Made by a program: the position numbers and the translations under genes. A DNA stretch of 61,023 nt from assembly GCF_963974425.1 (NCBI RefSeq), contig NZ_CAXBCK010000021.1:1-61023 (forward strand), in the 5' to 3' direction. The notes below the pieces were generated by a model. That model was not told where the DNA came from. It saw only the letters and a program-made list of their open reading frames with translations, and searched no databases. Shown here piece by piece: positions 60,171 to 61,023 of this stretch. The DNA comes from Marixanthomonas sp963974425 (GTDB lineage Bacteria; Bacteroidota; Bacteroidia; Flavobacteriales; Flavobacteriaceae). Numbering within the stretch: position 1 is the stretch's first letter; each line of letters begins with the position of its first letter.

Positions 60171-61023
60171 ATGCGGGAAATATTTCAACATATTAAAGGG
60201 GATCGAGTGATTTGGGCCACTGTGGCGCTATTGGCTGTGTTTTCCTTTTTGCCTGTATATAGCGCTAGTAGTAATTTGGCCTATTTATATGGGGATGGAA
60301 GTACCTTGCCGTATTTACTCAAACATTTTGCACATTTGTTGTTAGGGTTTGCCATTTTATATGGCGTGCATAAAATCCCGTTTCATTATTTTAGAGGTCT
60401 GTCCATTATTGCGTTGCCATTGGTTGTGGTATTGTTATTATTAACGTTAGGACAAGGAACTACTATTGATGGAGCAAATGCTAGTCGCTGGATTCGTGTG
60501 CCTTTTGTAGGTGTTACCTTTCAGACTTCCACATTGGCGGCGGTTGTTTTATTAACCTATGTAGCCCGGTATTTATCTAAAATTAAAGGGGAAACTGTAG
60601 CTTTTAAAGAAACGTTGCTTCCATTATGGTTGCCAGTATTTGTAGTATTAGCATTAATTCTTCCAGCTAACTTTTCAACCACGGCCATCATATTTGCAAT
60701 GGTAGTTGTATTAGTGTTTGTAGGAGGATATCCAATTAAATATTTAGGAATCATTCTAGGTGCAGGTTTATTGTGTTTAACCTTGTTTGTCTTGACTGCA
60801 AAAGCCTTTCCAGGCGTATTTCCAAATAGGGTAGATACGTGGATAAGTCGAGTAGAAAACTTTACCGACGGAGAAGATACCGAGGCAGATTATCAGATTG
60901 AAAAAGCAAAAATTGCTATCGCTTCTGGAGGAATTACGGGCTTAGGACCTGGCAAAAGTGTTCAGAAAAACTTTTTACCGCAATCCTCTTCCGATTTTAT
61001 TTACGCAATTATAGTTGAAGAAT
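60171..61023 (+). CDS. ftsW: Septal peptidoglycan glycosyltransferase FtsW, cut by window edge
   Basis: The first 284 residues of a SEDS-family polymerase, starting at ATG 60171, 18 bp after murD, and open to the right edge. Membrane segments begin at about residue 14. The family loop DGANASRWIRVP (about 102-113) is followed by STLAAVVLL. Later come FSTTAIIFAMV, RVDTWISRVENF and FLPQSSSDFIYAIIVEE, the counterpart of the conserved region before the last helices. It pairs with FtsI. About 110-120 residues should follow outside the window. Confidence 0.94.
   Translation, partial: MREIFQHIKGDRVIWATVALLAVFSFLPVYSASSNLAYLYGDGSTLPYLLKHFAHLLLGFAILYGVHKIPFHYFRGLSIIALPLVVVLLLLTLGQGTTIDGANASRWIRVPFVGVTFQTSTLAAVVLLTYVARYLSKIKGETVAFKETLLPLWLPVFVVLALILPANFSTTAIIFAMVVVLVFVGGYPIKYLGIILGAGLLCLTLFVLTAKAFPGVFPNRVDTWISRVENFTDGEDTEADYQIEKAKIAIASGGITGLGPGKSVQKNFLPQSSSDFIYAIIVEE

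Overview
The window is a stretch of AT-rich chromosome from a gliding, Gram-negative member of the Flavobacteriaceae (Bacteroidetes). The evidence is gldA, gldB and gldC, three secreted proteins with type IX secretion (T9SS) C-terminal sorting domains, several promoter -7 boxes of the Bacteroidetes form TAnnTTTG, almost no Shine-Dalgarno sequences, and a meso-diaminopimelate type MurE. I see no rRNA, tRNA, CRISPR array, transposase or phage gene, so this looks like core chromosome. Both ends cut a gene: an M23 peptidase on the left and ftsW on the right.

Layout. 1-7.8 kb: divergent M23 peptidase and alaS, a GSCFA protein, a T9SS adhesin-like protein and a tandem-DUF302 lipoprotein. 7.8-19.4 kb is a methionine/SAM region. 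metK (minus strand) has a SAM-II-like pseudoknot riboswitch in its leader. An eight-gene methionine operon (metY, metX-like, hom, osmC-like, metZ, split metH, metF) starts behind a SAM-I riboswitch in the same intergenic gap. 19.4-26.2 kb: an Rrf2 regulator, cysH, a threonine/serine dehydratase, a duplicated pair of PagL-like and GIN-domain genes, and gldA. 26.3-27.6 kb: a DAHP synthase/chorismate mutase gene behind a leader peptide rich in Tyr, Trp and Phe, with a terminator and an antiterminator. 27.6-42.5 kb: rsgA, a polyprenyl synthase, a T9SS protein, an arylsulfotransferase-like lipoprotein, rlmN, a secreted trypsin-like protease, queA, a mazG-like/membrane protein/aroA operon, two transglutaminase-like DUF3857 proteins and dtd. 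42.6-45.4 kb: an ECF sigma factor, a membrane anti-sigma candidate and an outer-membrane barrel, bracketed by direct repeats with 7-bp tandem arrays. 45.4-52.1 kb: dnaG without its zinc ligands, an atypical response regulator, nadE, gldB-gldC plus a CxxC protein, engB and an alpha/beta hydrolase. 52.3-61.0 kb: the division and cell-wall (dcw) cluster mraZ-rsmH-ftsL-ftsI-murE-mraY-murD-ftsW, preceded by an MraZ-type box.

The most notable signals are regulatory RNA and DNA. They are two unrelated SAM riboswitch folds back to back between metK and the met operon, an aromatic amino acid attenuator with all its parts visible, a three-repeat MraZ box over the dcw promoter, and a family of 7-bp repeat arrays in front of genes. 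Several proteins also keep a fold but lose catalytic or ligand residues: the DnaG zinc ribbon, one of the two transglutaminase-like proteins, the response regulator, and the third PagL residue. All calls come from reading the sequence; no database search or folding program was run.
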